Below, piece after piece: positions 15,535-24,362 of a stretch of DNA of 64,000 nt. Made by a program: the position numbers and the translations under genes. The stretch covers positions 210,001 to 274,000 of the forward strand of contig NZ_CP009961.1 in NCBI RefSeq assembly GCF_000993805.1, read 5' to 3'. The notes below the pieces were generated by a model. The model was not told where the DNA came from. It searched no databases and worked only from the letters and a program-made list of their open reading frames with translations. How positions within the stretch are numbered: the first letter of the stretch is position 1; each line of letters opens with the position of its first letter. The DNA comes from Thermofilum uzonense. GTDB lineage: Archaea; Thermoproteota; Thermoprotei; Thermofilales; Thermofilaceae.

Positions 15535-16860
15535 CTAGCCGGAGACAGTTATATTTCCGAATAAAATATCAGGGGTGTAAATTCCAGTATAGGTGTTATT
15601 TACATGGCGAGCCGGTCTCAAAGTGTTAGCTATAGAGTATATGTTTCCTGACACCGTGATGGGTTTTATAGGAACAAGGTCTCCGTTTTTAACCAAATAG
15701 GGGTTTGACGCGACAACGCTGAAATTCCCCGTGATATAATTAACTGTGTGTACGCTTAAGAGAGAGCCCTCCACAACAACTTTTGAGTCTGAGAGTAAAC
15801 TTTCCTCGGTATCCTTACCACCCTTAACAACAAGATTAGAGCTCGAGATACCTATTCCTCCTCTTCCTCTACTAGCATTGCCTGTTGAGGATATCTTCAT
15901 CCGTCTAGCCGTATATGTATTGTGAAGGAAAGATCTTATCACACCATTCTCGACGAGTGTTGTTCTTTGTCTGGGAACGCCTTCGGCATCGAATAAAGTA
16001 GTTGACAACCCTCCGGGAAGGGTTCCGTCATCAATGATCGTTATTTCTCCTAGAACTTTTTGTCCTAACTTATCCTTAAGTGGACTGAAGCCTTCCAGTA
16101 CATTCATGGCATTAAACGCAGGTAATACCAAGTATGAGAGTAGGCTGGATAAAGGCTCTGCTCTGAAAAGCACGTTGCCGGTTATGGTTTGTCCCAGCTT
16201 CTCCGCTTTAAGCGTGTCAAGAGCCAAGGTCTTTGCCTTTTCGATGATGGGCTCAGTGTCGTATATAAAGCTCCTAGCACTGATCCAGCCATAACCAGTG
16301 CCTTCATTTGTACCGTCAGAAGACTTAAGGGCGACATAGAGACCCATTTCAGTTCCATGGTCTTCAGCCTTGACCCCTCTAGAGTTGTAAGTATAAGTCC
16401 TCCATGCCTCGGTAGACCCCCCTACAGAACTTACCTTGAGACGAGGATCTAAATGCGCGGCTTCATCAATTAAATCTCTCACCGTCTCGGCTAGCTGTTC
16501 AATCTCTAGGTTTGATACCCCCTCGTCGAAGCCTACCCAGCTGTGCTTAGGTTTCTCGGGATCGGGTAATCCCTCCCAGTGTGGATCCTCCTCGGCTTTT
16601 TCTGCCATCTCTACTGCTTTAGAGACAATTTTCTCTAGATCCTCCCATTCTGAGGATGTAGCTGTAGCTATGGCAACCCTCTTCCCAACAGCAACTCTAA
16701 CCCACACCTCGGAAACTGTCTTGGATAGTACCTTAGGGAATAATCCCTCAGATTTAACCGTCTTAGAAGATAAGACGGCCATGCTTATTTCTGCCTCGCT
16801 TGCCCCTAGTTCAATCGCTCGTTTGATTCCGCGATCCAATAAATACTCGTAGTCAGACAC
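15535..16860 (-). CDS. pmbA: TldE/PmbA-family subunit of the TldD/TldE protease
   Basis: 441 residues. Homologous to the adjacent TldD but lacking the HExxxH zinc motif, as expected for the non-catalytic partner subunit. Landmarks include SRDxLGY-free N-terminal region followed by SSDGTNEGTGYGWISARSF, FRAEPLSSLLSYLVLPAFNAMNVLEG, IIDDGTLPGGLSTTLFDAEGVPRQRTTLVENG and the C-terminal ASNPYLVKNGDLVPIKPITVSGN. The TldD/E complex degrades unfolded peptides and in some systems processes modified peptides. It starts 2 bp after the tldD stop, so the two are one operon. It also closes convergently with the FdhE-like gene. Confidence 0.92.
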   Translation of the reverse strand: MSDYEYLLDRGIKRAIELGASEAEISMAVLSSKTVKSEGLFPKVLSKTVSEVWVRVAVGKRVAIATATSSEWEDLEKIVSKAVEMAEKAEEDPHWEGLPDPEKPKHSWVGFDEGVSNLEIEQLAETVRDLIDEAAHLDPRLKVSSVGGSTEAWRTYTYNSRGVKAEDHGTEMGLYVALKSSDGTNEGTGYGWISARSFIYDTEPIIEKAKTLALDTLKAEKLGQTITGNVLFRAEPLSSLLSYLVLPAFNAMNVLEGFSPLKDKLGQKVLGEITIIDDGTLPGGLSTTLFDAEGVPRQRTTLVENGVIRSFLHNTYTARRMKISSTGNASRGRGGIGISSSNLVVKGGKDTEESLLSDSKVVVEGSLLSVHTVNYITGNFSVVASNPYLVKNGDLVPIKPITVSGNIYSIANTLRPARHVNNTYTGIYTPDILFGNITVSG

Positions 16861-16862
16861 AA

Positions 16863-18251
16863 TTACTCACCCCCAACCAATAGTCTGGTTGCTCTGAGAG
16901 TGGGTCCTCCATCCCCCACGTGAACCATCTGTCCAAATTTCCCGCATCCCCCGAAAGGACTCGTGGATATTTCAACGTTATCTGCCACAGCGTCAATATA
17001 TTTGAGCATTTCAAGAATGTTTCCCGCTAGAACCACGTCCCGAACAGGCTCTTTTATTTCACCGTTCTCAATGATAAAGCCTATACGTGCATTAAATGTA
17101 AAGGTTCCATCTTCCTCTACCTGTCCGCCAGCGGGCTTGTCAAGGATAAGACCATGACGCGTCTCTCTTATGATTTCATCCTCTTTCCAGTCACCTCCCT
17201 CAAAAAACGTGTTTCTCATCCTGACTATGACGTCATGTGAAAAGCTCTGGGCTCTACCGTTACCTGTAGGCCTCATGTTCAACAGTGCAGCACTCTCCCT
17301 ACTGTGAAGATACCCTACAAGGATACCTTCCCTTACAAGAAACGTCTTTTCAGTCGGTATTCCTTCATCATCGACCATGAGAGCAAAGCCGCCCCGAGGA
17401 TCCATGCCAGAGTCAATAATTGTAACATACTCGCTTGCTATTTTCTCACCGAGTCTTCCGGTGAGCGGGCTAGTCTTTGCAAAAATACCGTCACCTTCTG
17501 TAAGATGACCGAAGCTCTCGTGAGCAAACACACCAGTTAGCTCGGGTCTGGTTATAACTACTTGTTCTCCAGCAGGCGCCCTACGTGCTTTAACAGCAAA
17601 ACGAGCCATTTCAAGAGCCCTGTTTGCAGCTTTTTCGGGAGATTTCTCTCCCTCAAAATACTCGAGGCCCGCTGAAGCCCCAAATGTCTCGAAACCATCT
17701 CCCGTTTTCCCATTTTCCTTCAGTACAACGCTAGCCGAAATTCCCGTTACAAGTCTCTCAGATGAAACACTTATTCCGTCCGTAGAGTAAACCTCTACCA
17801 CTCCATAATAGGCTCCATAGCGCGAGGTAGCGGTAGAGGCTCCACCCTCCTTTGCTACAGCATAGGCCCTTTTAACCAAATCAATTTTCTCATCTATGTC
17901 AACGTTGGAAGGATGTTTTCTAATATCCTTAAAAGCATACTCTTTACCCACTGGTGGGGGTTCAGCCAGACTCTTATTCCCTCTTCCTGCAGCTCTAGCA
18001 GCTTTAATTGCTTGATAAAGTGCTTGCTCCAAGCTGTCCTTTTTGAGGTCCGTGATTGAAGAGAAACCGAAGTTTCCATTTATTAGAACCCTTATCGCAG
18101 CCCCTCTCGAGCTAGAAGCTGAAAGGGAGACTATTCGACCGTTAACATATTGGATAAACTCCCTATTAGTATACTCGAACCTTACTTCGGCGAAAGGAAC
18201 CCCTTCAGAGGAAGCTTTTTTCAGGATATCATCTGCAATGTCCTCGAACAC
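16863..18251 (-). CDS. tldD: TldD metalloprotease subunit
   Basis: 462 residues with a GTG start. The catalytic zinc motif HESFGH occupies residues 244-249, followed by LTEGDGIF; other conserved blocks are IIDSGMDPRGGFALMVDDEGIPTEKTFLV, the NMRPTGNGRAQSF segment and the C-terminal STSPFGGCGKFGQMVHVGDGGPTL, where a Cys lies next to the zinc site as in the family. It forms a heterodimer with the adjacent PmbA/TldE. TATA-like GTATTTATC at 18273-18281 is about 26 bp upstream of the start. The upstream gap (to the decayed phosphatase) is 113 bp. Confidence 0.95.
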   Translation of the reverse strand: MFEDIADDILKKASSEGVPFAEVRFEYTNREFIQYVNGRIVSLSASSSRGAAIRVLINGNFGFSSITDLKKDSLEQALYQAIKAARAAGRGNKSLAEPPPVGKEYAFKDIRKHPSNVDIDEKIDLVKRAYAVAKEGGASTATSRYGAYYGVVEVYSTDGISVSSERLVTGISASVVLKENGKTGDGFETFGASAGLEYFEGEKSPEKAANRALEMARFAVKARRAPAGEQVVITRPELTGVFAHESFGHLTEGDGIFAKTSPLTGRLGEKIASEYVTIIDSGMDPRGGFALMVDDEGIPTEKTFLVREGILVGYLHSRESAALLNMRPTGNGRAQSFSHDVIVRMRNTFFEGGDWKEDEIIRETRHGLILDKPAGGQVEEDGTFTFNARIGFIIENGEIKEPVRDVVLAGNILEMLKYIDAVADNVEISTSPFGGCGKFGQMVHVGDGGPTLRATRLLVGGE

Positions 18252-18364
18252 GCTTAGACTAGTGCGAAAATGAGATAAATACTTTTCATCAGACCAGTCT
18301 TGCGCCTACGTTTAGAACTCTAAGGCCTCACGTTTATTAGCCGTCACGTCCCCTTAGAGAAGAT

Positions 18365-19186
18365 ATGAAAAGACCTTCACAGCAAGAACTAGCATTGGTA
18401 GTTGACCTAATTGAAGACGAATGCTGTTATGATTTGCCCGAGGGTAGACGCAGAATCTCTTTCCCGATTCAAGACTTCTCGTTCACCCCACCTGCAAACA
18501 CTCACATCGATGTCATCGAGGCTTATAGAATAGGGTTGATAACGGGTATGACGCACTAATACATCGTAGAGCTGGGATTGGGAGAAGCGGGACTCTTGCC
18601 GCGATGGATCTCATATCTCTGGATTGATTTACTCGCGAAGGGGCTCTCAGCTGGGTGAGGATCCTTGAAGGCGGACCCCAGTCCCCAGCACAGTTCATCT
18701 CCCTTATGTGGTTCGGGAGAAATCTTGAGTTATTTGAATACGAGAAGTATCTCTATAACTCTAGTATTCTTTGTAAAAGTCCACCTGTTAGAGTGGATTT
18801 AGTTTTTTCAAAGATAAAGATAACGCTAGACATTTTGCTCAGGCTAGGTGTCCTGGCATTAGCCATGGACTCTGAGAAAATTTTCTCATGCTTTTCCAGA
18901 AATGTGGGAGAATTGCTCGAAAATGCGGTGGAGTTATTGCCCGAGATATTTAGAATTACTTGAGGCTGGGGTGTCGTTTTAGCAAACGAGGGGAAGCTAC
19001 AGAGAAATAGGGCGTGAGAATGGAAAGCCTCGCCTAATCTTAAATGGCTTTGCTTGGGATGACTCGAAGATGGTCTCGCTTAAAAATAACCTGGATGATC
19101 TAGTAAAATTTGGAGTCGAAGCGGAGTTGGAGGAGGTCTCAGCATGGTATGGCTTGACTAGATTAAAGCCAGATGCAAAATTTTAA
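18365..19186 (+). pseudogene. Decayed protein tyrosine phosphatase with C-terminal helical extension
   Basis: Three reading-frame pieces join into one protein of about 273 codons. Frame 0 from ATG 18365 encodes DECCYDLPEGRRRISFPIQDFS, the phosphatase approach to the general-acid loop. The frame shifts near 18530-18540 and then reads DNGYDALIHRRAGIGRSGTLAAM: the P-loop HCxxGxxRSG is recognisable but the catalytic Cys is Arg (CGT at 18565-18567, one transition from TGT). An in-frame TGA follows at 18625, then REGALSWVRILEGGPQSPAQF. Near 18950 the frame returns to 0, with a TAG at 18980, and ends at TAA 19184. Two indels, two stops and the lost Cys make it non-functional. The C-terminal ~130 residues have no known domain. 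Confidence 0.85.
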
Positions 19187-19214
19187 ACGGGGGAAGAGCT
19201 GATAATATTCTGTA

Positions 19215-20300
19215 ATGAGCGAATTGTCGAAACCGTTCGTAAAGGAAGCTTTGTTTTGGGAAAAACTGCCTGATAAACCCGGATACGTGAGGTGCAATCT
19301 TTGTAGCCGTCGGTGTATAATAGCTCCTAATCGGTTTGGGGTCTGTGGCGTTAGGAGGAATGTTGATGGCAAACTATACACGTACGTGTACGGCTTGCTA
19401 ACGGCAGCTAACCTAGATCCCATAGAAAAGAAGCCTCTCTCTCATTTTTATCCGGGTAGCGCTGTTTTTTCAATCTCAACCCCAGGTTGCAACTTCTTCT
19501 GCAAGTTTTGTCAAAACTGGGAGATAAGTCAGAGTAGGCTTGAATCAGGACTATACGGGATGCACTACACACCTGAGAGAGTCGTGGAGGAAGCCTTGCG
19601 CTTGAAAGCTGATGGTATCTCGTATACTTACAACGAGCCAACGATATTCTATGAGTTTATGCTTGATACCGCTAAGATCGCGAAGAGCAAGGGACTATTC
19701 AACACGATGGTAACAAATGGTTACATTACTCCCGAGGCATTAGAGGTTCTCGCCCCTTATATGGACGCTGCAACTGTGGATTTCAAAGGAGGTGCTAATC
19801 CTGAGTTTTACCGCAAGTTTATGGGTGTTCCCTCACCCGATCCCATTTATGAAACACTCCTATTAATGAAGGAGAAGGGGATCCACGTCGAAGTGACGAA
19901 TCTGGTTGTCCCTATGGTAGGAGACGAGGAGGCTGACATCCGAAGACTCGCCCGCTGGATATACGAGAACCTGGGCGATGAAACTCCCTTCCACCTGCTC
20001 AGATTCTACCCACACTACAAGATGATAGATTATCCGCCTACCGAAGTCGAGAAGCTTGACAAGCTAGCTAATATAGCGCGAGAGGAGGGCTTGAAACACG
20101 TCTACATAGGAAACGTTTGGGGCCATCCCTTGGAGCATACATATTGTCCTAATTGCGGGTATAAAGTTATAGAGCGAAAAGGCTTCTTTATAACGAGGTG
20201 GAGCCTTACAGAGGATAATCGATGCCCCAAGTGTGGTTACAAGCTAAACATAAAGGGAACATATAAGAAGAGGTTTTGGGGTTACGAATATCTCTTTTAA
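19215..20300 (+). CDS. amrS: AmmeMemoRadiSam-system radical SAM enzyme (AmrS-like)
   Basis: 361 residues. The radical SAM cluster motif is C92-x3-C96-x2-C99 (PGCNFFCKFCQNWEISQ). An N-terminal Cys set (C27, C30, C34, C44) precedes it, as usual for this family. Conserved downstream segments are ISYTYNEPTIFYEF, FNTMVTNGYI, AATVDFKGG and HLLRFYPHYK. The C-terminus carries a zinc ribbon (CPNCGYK ... CPKCGYK). The family co-occurs with Memo and AMMECR1 proteins, neither of which is in this window; the chemistry is unknown. It overlaps the convergent thioredoxin reductase gene by 4 bp. Confidence 0.88.
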   Translation: MSELSKPFVKEALFWEKLPDKPGYVRCNLCSRRCIIAPNRFGVCGVRRNVDGKLYTYVYGLLTAANLDPIEKKPLSHFYPGSAVFSISTPGCNFFCKFCQNWEISQSRLESGLYGMHYTPERVVEEALRLKADGISYTYNEPTIFYEFMLDTAKIAKSKGLFNTMVTNGYITPEALEVLAPYMDAATVDFKGGANPEFYRKFMGVPSPDPIYETLLLMKEKGIHVEVTNLVVPMVGDEEADIRRLARWIYENLGDETPFHLLRFYPHYKMIDYPPTEVEKLDKLANIAREEGLKHVYIGNVWGHPLEHTYCPNCGYKVIERKGFFITRWSLTEDNRCPKCGYKLNIKGTYKKRFWGYEYLF

Positions 20301-21301
20301 CGAAGCTTTATTGAAAGACCCTTACTCTCCTTTTTACCTGGAATCTCCACGTGCTTCCAGTCAGCTACACTCCCAATCTTCTTTCCTTTCTTCTCCATTA
20401 CGTAAGCGTAGGCGCTTAGAGCCGCACAGGCGCCCATCCCGGCAGCTATAACTGCCTGTTTGTGAGGCATTTCCGCTACATCACCGGCTGCGAAAACTCC
20501 TTGACGGCTAGTCCTACACATCTTATCAACCTTAATTTCTCCGTTTTCGTTGAGTTCCACGAAGCCTTTAAGGAAATCGGTCTTTGTTACGTAACCCATT
20601 TCGACGAAGACCCCGTCTACCTGTAGTGTCCTTGTTTCTCCAGTGCTCTTGTCCTTAACGACTAATGCTTCAACTTTTCTAGATCCCTTAACTTCGACAG
20701 GTATGGATCTGGGTACTAGCTCCACGTTTCCCTTGCTTAAAGCCTCACGTAGAAGATCCTCATCGTCAAACGGTTTCTCACCAGGAAAAACCCAAAAGAC
20801 CTTGCTTGCATAGTCCCGAAGCCTGATAATGTTCTCATAGTTGTGGATACCCCATCCCACAAGAACCACTGTTTTCCCCCTATAGAGCGGAGCATCGCAG
20901 ATTACACAGTATGAAACGCCTCTTCCTTTGAATTCCTTCTCACCTGGAACACCCATCTCCCTCGGGGACTTACCGAAAGCAAGTACAACAGCATCAGCCT
21001 CGAAAATGTTTCCCATAGCCGTTCTCAGCGCAAAGACCCCGTTTCTCTCCTCTATGCCCACTACTTCGTCGAAGATTACATGAGCGCCGTAAAGCTTTGC
21101 TTGTTCCTCTACACGCTTTACGAGGTCCAGGCCACCAATGCTGACAAATCCAGGGAAGTTTTGAATCTCCTGGGTTAGAAGGAGCTGTCCGCCAAGATCC
21201 GCGCTTAAAACGAGAGTGTTGAGTTTTTGGCGTGCAGCATACAGTGCGGCTGTTAGACCTGCTATACCGGCACCTACGATAATAACATCGTACTTCGACA
21301 T
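20297..21301 (-). CDS. trxB: Thioredoxin-reductase-like flavoprotein with altered NADPH site
   Basis: 334 residues. The FAD-binding loop VGAGIAGLTAALYAARQ starts at residue 10, and the redox disulfide is C132-V-I-C135 followed by DAPLY, exactly placed for TrxR. The C-terminal FAD motif VFAAGDVAEMPHKQAVIAAGMG is intact. However, the second Rossmann loop reads VGWGIHNYENI instead of GxGxxA/G, and the HRRxxxRA NADP-phosphate motif is absent (FWVFPGEKPFDD). This suggests it does not use NADPH in the usual way. TATA-like TTTTTATATATATTG lies about 30 bp upstream of the ATG, back to back with the next gene's promoter. Confidence 0.85.
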   Translation of the reverse strand: MSKYDVIIVGAGIAGLTAALYAARQKLNTLVLSADLGGQLLLTQEIQNFPGFVSIGGLDLVKRVEEQAKLYGAHVIFDEVVGIEERNGVFALRTAMGNIFEADAVVLAFGKSPREMGVPGEKEFKGRGVSYCVICDAPLYRGKTVVLVGWGIHNYENIIRLRDYASKVFWVFPGEKPFDDEDLLREALSKGNVELVPRSIPVEVKGSRKVEALVVKDKSTGETRTLQVDGVFVEMGYVTKTDFLKGFVELNENGEIKVDKMCRTSRQGVFAAGDVAEMPHKQAVIAAGMGACAALSAYAYVMEKKGKKIGSVADWKHVEIPGKKESKGLSIKLR

Positions 21302-21410
21302 AACCTTATCGACCGTATGGGGGAATGCATCAATATATATAAAAATTGATCTTGAGTAAACGGGGGAAACTTTATAGGGTGACTAAGAAGTAAATCTCGA
21401 AGTGGTCTAA

Positions 21411-21848
21411 GTGGTATACGAGCAGCGAAGTGCCAAGGGTCTAGCTATAGAAGGGATAACGGCTCTGGTCATCTTAGCAGCTTTGCTTTTCCTATTCTCC
21501 ACGAGTTTCTGGATTTCCATTCCTCCCAACTCTAAGTTCCAAGTAGGGGATATTGTTGTTGTGCTTTTAACAGTTCTTTATATTCAGAGATCTGAACAAT
21601 TAATTCCTCCTCTGTCAGCTGTAGCTTCACTAGCTCTGCACGTGGATGTTAAGAAGACCTCTGGGATTTTCTACGGTTTTCTCAGGTTTCTCTCAATCGT
21701 TGTCGCATACTTTTCTCTTCGCAGAACAAGCTTAAGTTTCCTAACGGTTTTCCTTGACCAAAATAATTCGCAAATTCTCTATGATGCGTTCTTTACTACG
21801 CTTATACTCTTACATGTTTATTCTACTGTGAAACGACTAGTACACTAA
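21411..21848 (+). CDS. Four-helix integral membrane protein, function unknown
   Basis: 145 residues with GTG start and a TATA-like TTTATAG at 21371-21377. Hydrophobic helices are roughly residues 12-35, 45-62, 85-103 and 120-140, with a short helix break at IQRSEQLIPPLSAVASLAL. It has a superficial resemblance to PsiE-like small membrane proteins (order and length), but I cannot claim the family. The convergent CYTH gene begins one base after its stop. No motif suggests a substrate. Confidence 0.55.
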   Translation: MVYEQRSAKGLAIEGITALVILAALLFLFSTSFWISIPPNSKFQVGDIVVVLLTVLYIQRSEQLIPPLSAVASLALHVDVKKTSGIFYGFLRFLSIVVAYFSLRRTSLSFLTVFLDQNNSQILYDAFFTTLILLHVYSTVKRLVH

Positions 21849-21849
21849 A

Positions 21850-22395
21850 TTATTCAATCACACTTCGCTGCTTTCTCAGATAAAGTTCTAGATATGTTTC
21901 AGGTACGAGCTCTTTCAACCCGAGAGTTTCCGCCACCTTTTTAATACCCTCTTCGCCCGCACCTTTATCCTCTAACTCTACAAAACTTCCCAAGTCCTCT
22001 ACCTTGTCAAGAGAGACTTCGACACCGTTGAATAGATAAAATTCACGATCTTTCTTTATTCGGGCGACTTCGTGAAAGCCAAGCTTTTTTAAGATCGTTA
22101 GAAGTGAGTCAAAATTATCAACAACAACCCCAAGCTCTACTCGTGTCTTAACCCACCCTTCCCCTCTTGGTCCTTTATAAGTCATCTCAACAAGTGCTTC
22201 TCTTTTCTCCTGGGATTTAAGGTACCTAACTCGGAGAGCCTCGTCAGTAGCACGGAAATCGCGGCATGGATGTTGGAAGTAAACATCAACCATTAGAACC
22301 TTATCAAGATAGATGGCTTTCAAGTGCTGAAGCTTCTCACGCAAGGCATCGATATTATTGCATCTAAATTTTGCTTCTAGCTCGATAGGTTCCAT
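21850..22395 (-). CDS. CYTH-domain protein (class IV adenylate cyclase / triphosphatase type)
   Basis: 181 residues. The N-terminal ExExK signature is present (MEPIELEAKFRC), and basic and acidic residues line successive strands of the triphosphate tunnel: FRATDEALRVRYLK, VEMTYKGPRGE, KTRVELGV, KDREFYLF, VEVSLDKVEDLGSFVELED. CYTH enzymes hydrolyse or cyclise triphosphates in a beta-barrel tunnel; in archaea thiamine or inorganic triphosphatase activity is as likely as cAMP synthesis. It forms a run with two small helical proteins upstream (gaps of 4 bp and an overlap), so they may act together. Confidence 0.85.
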   Translation of the reverse strand: MEPIELEAKFRCNNIDALREKLQHLKAIYLDKVLMVDVYFQHPCRDFRATDEALRVRYLKSQEKREALVEMTYKGPRGEGWVKTRVELGVVVDNFDSLLTILKKLGFHEVARIKKDREFYLFNGVEVSLDKVEDLGSFVELEDKGAGEEGIKKVAETLGLKELVPETYLELYLRKQRSVIE

Positions 22396-22399
22396 GTAT

Positions 22400-22828
22400 T
22401 CATTCCTCTGCGGGAGTAACTATTGCTATATTCTTTAAATTCTCACTCATATTGTTAAGCTTATAGGAGAGTTTTAGTAAAACAGCTGCCGCCTCCATTG
22501 CTTTACACGAGTTGTGAGACTTTACTGCTTGAGACATATCGATAAGGGCCTGAGCTATCATATTTTTTATATCCTCGAGAATCTTCTCGGTTCTGTCCCT
22601 ATACTCTAATGATAGGGGCATGGAGGAAACTCTTAGGAAGGAGGCCATTGCATCTGCTAGGGAGTATAGAGCATTACTGAGAACGAAAAAGTAGTTTTCA
22701 TCCTTTAATAGACCGATGGAAAGCAGGATCATTCCCAGACTCCTAATCTGCTGAGGGTCTAATAAATTGTTTTTAATATCCCTCGAAGCCTCATTAATCA
22801 TTCTTTCAAAACCTGCCTCTACCTCCAT
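22400..22828 (-). CDS. All-helical protein of unknown function
   Basis: 142 residues composed almost entirely of predicted amphipathic helices (FERMINEASRDIKNNLL; QQIRSLGMILLSIGLL; NYFFVLSNALYSLADAMASFL; RTEKILEDIKNMIAQALIDMSQAV; CKAMEAAAVLLKLSYKLNNMSENL). The arrangement suggests a helical bundle like PhoU or DUF47 proteins, with no metal ligands visible. It overlaps the end of the upstream gene by 10 bp and is followed by the CYTH gene after 4 bp, so the three are co-transcribed. No function is recognised. Confidence 0.55.
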   Translation of the reverse strand: MEVEAGFERMINEASRDIKNNLLDPQQIRSLGMILLSIGLLKDENYFFVLSNALYSLADAMASFLRVSSMPLSLEYRDRTEKILEDIKNMIAQALIDMSQAVKSHNSCKAMEAAAVLLKLSYKLNNMSENLKNIAIVTPAEE

Positions 22829-23112
22829 AATGCCACCCTTGATTTCTTATCTTCAAACATACGATACCTATATATCCTATAAATCATCTTCTTAGCGTCC
22901 TCAATTTCTTTTAAAACACTACGAATCTCCTCCATCATTTCATCCGAGGATATCCTTTCTAATATCTTCTTTAAGTAAGTCTCAGTAATGATGATTTCTA
23001 ATGCCAGAGCCTCTAGCTCGTCAACGTTGACGCCTCTCTTAAGTATATCAGCTAGCCTGCCTGTGAAATAGCCCTGTGGGCACCTCTTTCCCCTACTTGC
23101 TCGATCAATCAT
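22819..23112 (-). CDS. Small helical protein of unknown function
   Basis: 97 residues, ATG start at 23112. Predicted mostly alpha-helical with strongly charged segments (EEIRSVLKEIEDAKKMIYRIYRYRM), so a coiled-coil or helical bundle is likely. One Cys occurs in a basic start region (RASRGKRCPQGYFTGRLADILKR). The 3' end overlaps the next gene by 10 bp, the most likely sign of translational coupling. First gene of a three-gene unit with the helical protein and the CYTH enzyme. No known family. Confidence 0.5.
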   Translation of the reverse strand: MIDRASRGKRCPQGYFTGRLADILKRGVNVDELEALALEIIITETYLKKILERISSDEMMEEIRSVLKEIEDAKKMIYRIYRYRMFEDKKSRVALWR

Positions 23113-23254
23113 CTCTGTCCAATATAGGCGAATCCATTACCAATAAATCTTTCGAGAAGGCCTGTGGGTCACGTATCGTGAATTTTCAACTATTTTAAAT
23201 GTTAAAAAAGATATTTTTATAAAACGCTATAACGGAGTGCTAGAATAGGATAAG

Positions 23255-24307
23255 ATGTTATTGGACAATCAAATCCTACCTGCTATAGCAAGGAGTGGTC
23301 TTGCATTAAAGCTGAATCCCAACGAGTGGGAGGTTGTAAAAGCTTCTACCAGTGCGTTAACCATAGCAAAGATATCGGAGACTACACGACTACCTTACAG
23401 TACTGTGATAGATACTGTGAGAAGACTTTCCCGGAAAGGGATCCTATTTTCATTTGTTCCATACTGCGATATGGTGGGATTAAAACCAATTTTTCTACTA
23501 TTCCCAGACAAGCCCATAAAGAGTGTACCGGTTTACACAAGGGCAGTGTATTCGTTGCTTGGAAGACAACGCTACAAAGCAGTAAGCGCATTGGTTCCCG
23601 TGAAACTTATAAACGATTATATTTCCTATTTTTCCGAGGAGCCAATCGAATTTATCTCTACATACGAGATACGGCACTGGACAGCTTCTGGGAAACTTAC
23701 TCAATACAATTCTAAGCTGGGTATACTTCTTCCACGGGAAGAAGGCTTAGAAGATGCACTGGTCGAGTCCCGTACAGCTCTTACTGAACATGAAAAAAGA
23801 TGGGTGGATTGGGTAGACTTAATAATTCTTTACTTTAAGATGAGATACGCATTTACGAAACTCAGTGATGTATCTGAAATGGTTAAACAGGACTTCGCAT
23901 TAAAGCCGCCAAGCAGGCAGCTCATGAGTTATCATTACAGAACCCATGTTGTATCCCTATGGTCGTATAATCGTACACTATTTCGATTAAATACAAGTTT
24001 AGTCCCGTTGAAGCTGTACCTCTTTGGTGGAAAAGAGGGCTTAACCGCTGCTAGGGTTTTAGTCCAAGCTCCATACATGTATGAGGGTCTCGTCGGAGAG
24101 TCCAGCGCAGCAGTTCTGGGACAACCTCCGAACTATATGGAACCCTTAATTCATGAAGTGTTAAACGTCACTAACGCAGATATGCCGTATGGTTCCCTTC
24201 TTGTGGTTCAAGAAAAGCAGACAGCTTGGATTAGTACAAGGGTTATAGAACACTACAGACAGAAAGGAGACTTTCCCCTCCCGGACATCGAGAGTTTTTC
24301 CACCTAG
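23255..24307 (+). CDS. Winged-helix DNA-binding protein, AsnC/MarR-like N-terminus
   Basis: 350 residues. The N-terminal region LNPNEWEVVKASTSALTIAKISETTRLPYSTVIDTVRRLSRKGILF reads as a helix-turn-helix with a recognition helix at about residues 44-58. The remaining ~280 residues have no recognised ligand domain; they contain alternating strands and helices and several Trp/Tyr/His residues. Single-copy regulators of this type are frequent in crenarchaea. TATA-like TTTTATAAAACG at about 23215-23226 precedes the ATG. What it regulates is unknown; the nearby genes are mostly uncharacterised. Confidence 0.6.
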   Translation: MLLDNQILPAIARSGLALKLNPNEWEVVKASTSALTIAKISETTRLPYSTVIDTVRRLSRKGILFSFVPYCDMVGLKPIFLLFPDKPIKSVPVYTRAVYSLLGRQRYKAVSALVPVKLINDYISYFSEEPIEFISTYEIRHWTASGKLTQYNSKLGILLPREEGLEDALVESRTALTEHEKRWVDWVDLIILYFKMRYAFTKLSDVSEMVKQDFALKPPSRQLMSYHYRTHVVSLWSYNRTLFRLNTSLVPLKLYLFGGKEGLTAARVLVQAPYMYEGLVGESSAAVLGQPPNYMEPLIHEVLNVTNADMPYGSLLVVQEKQTAWISTRVIEHYRQKGDFPLPDIESFST

Positions 24308-24362
24308 GTATTGTTTGGAAATGCTTAAATACTAGGTTAATAACTAAAATTATTAACTGAGT

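Noticed and set aside
18270-18300. CTGATGA on the minus strand as a C/D box C
   Set aside because: No D box follows at guide distance and the region is the tldD promoter.
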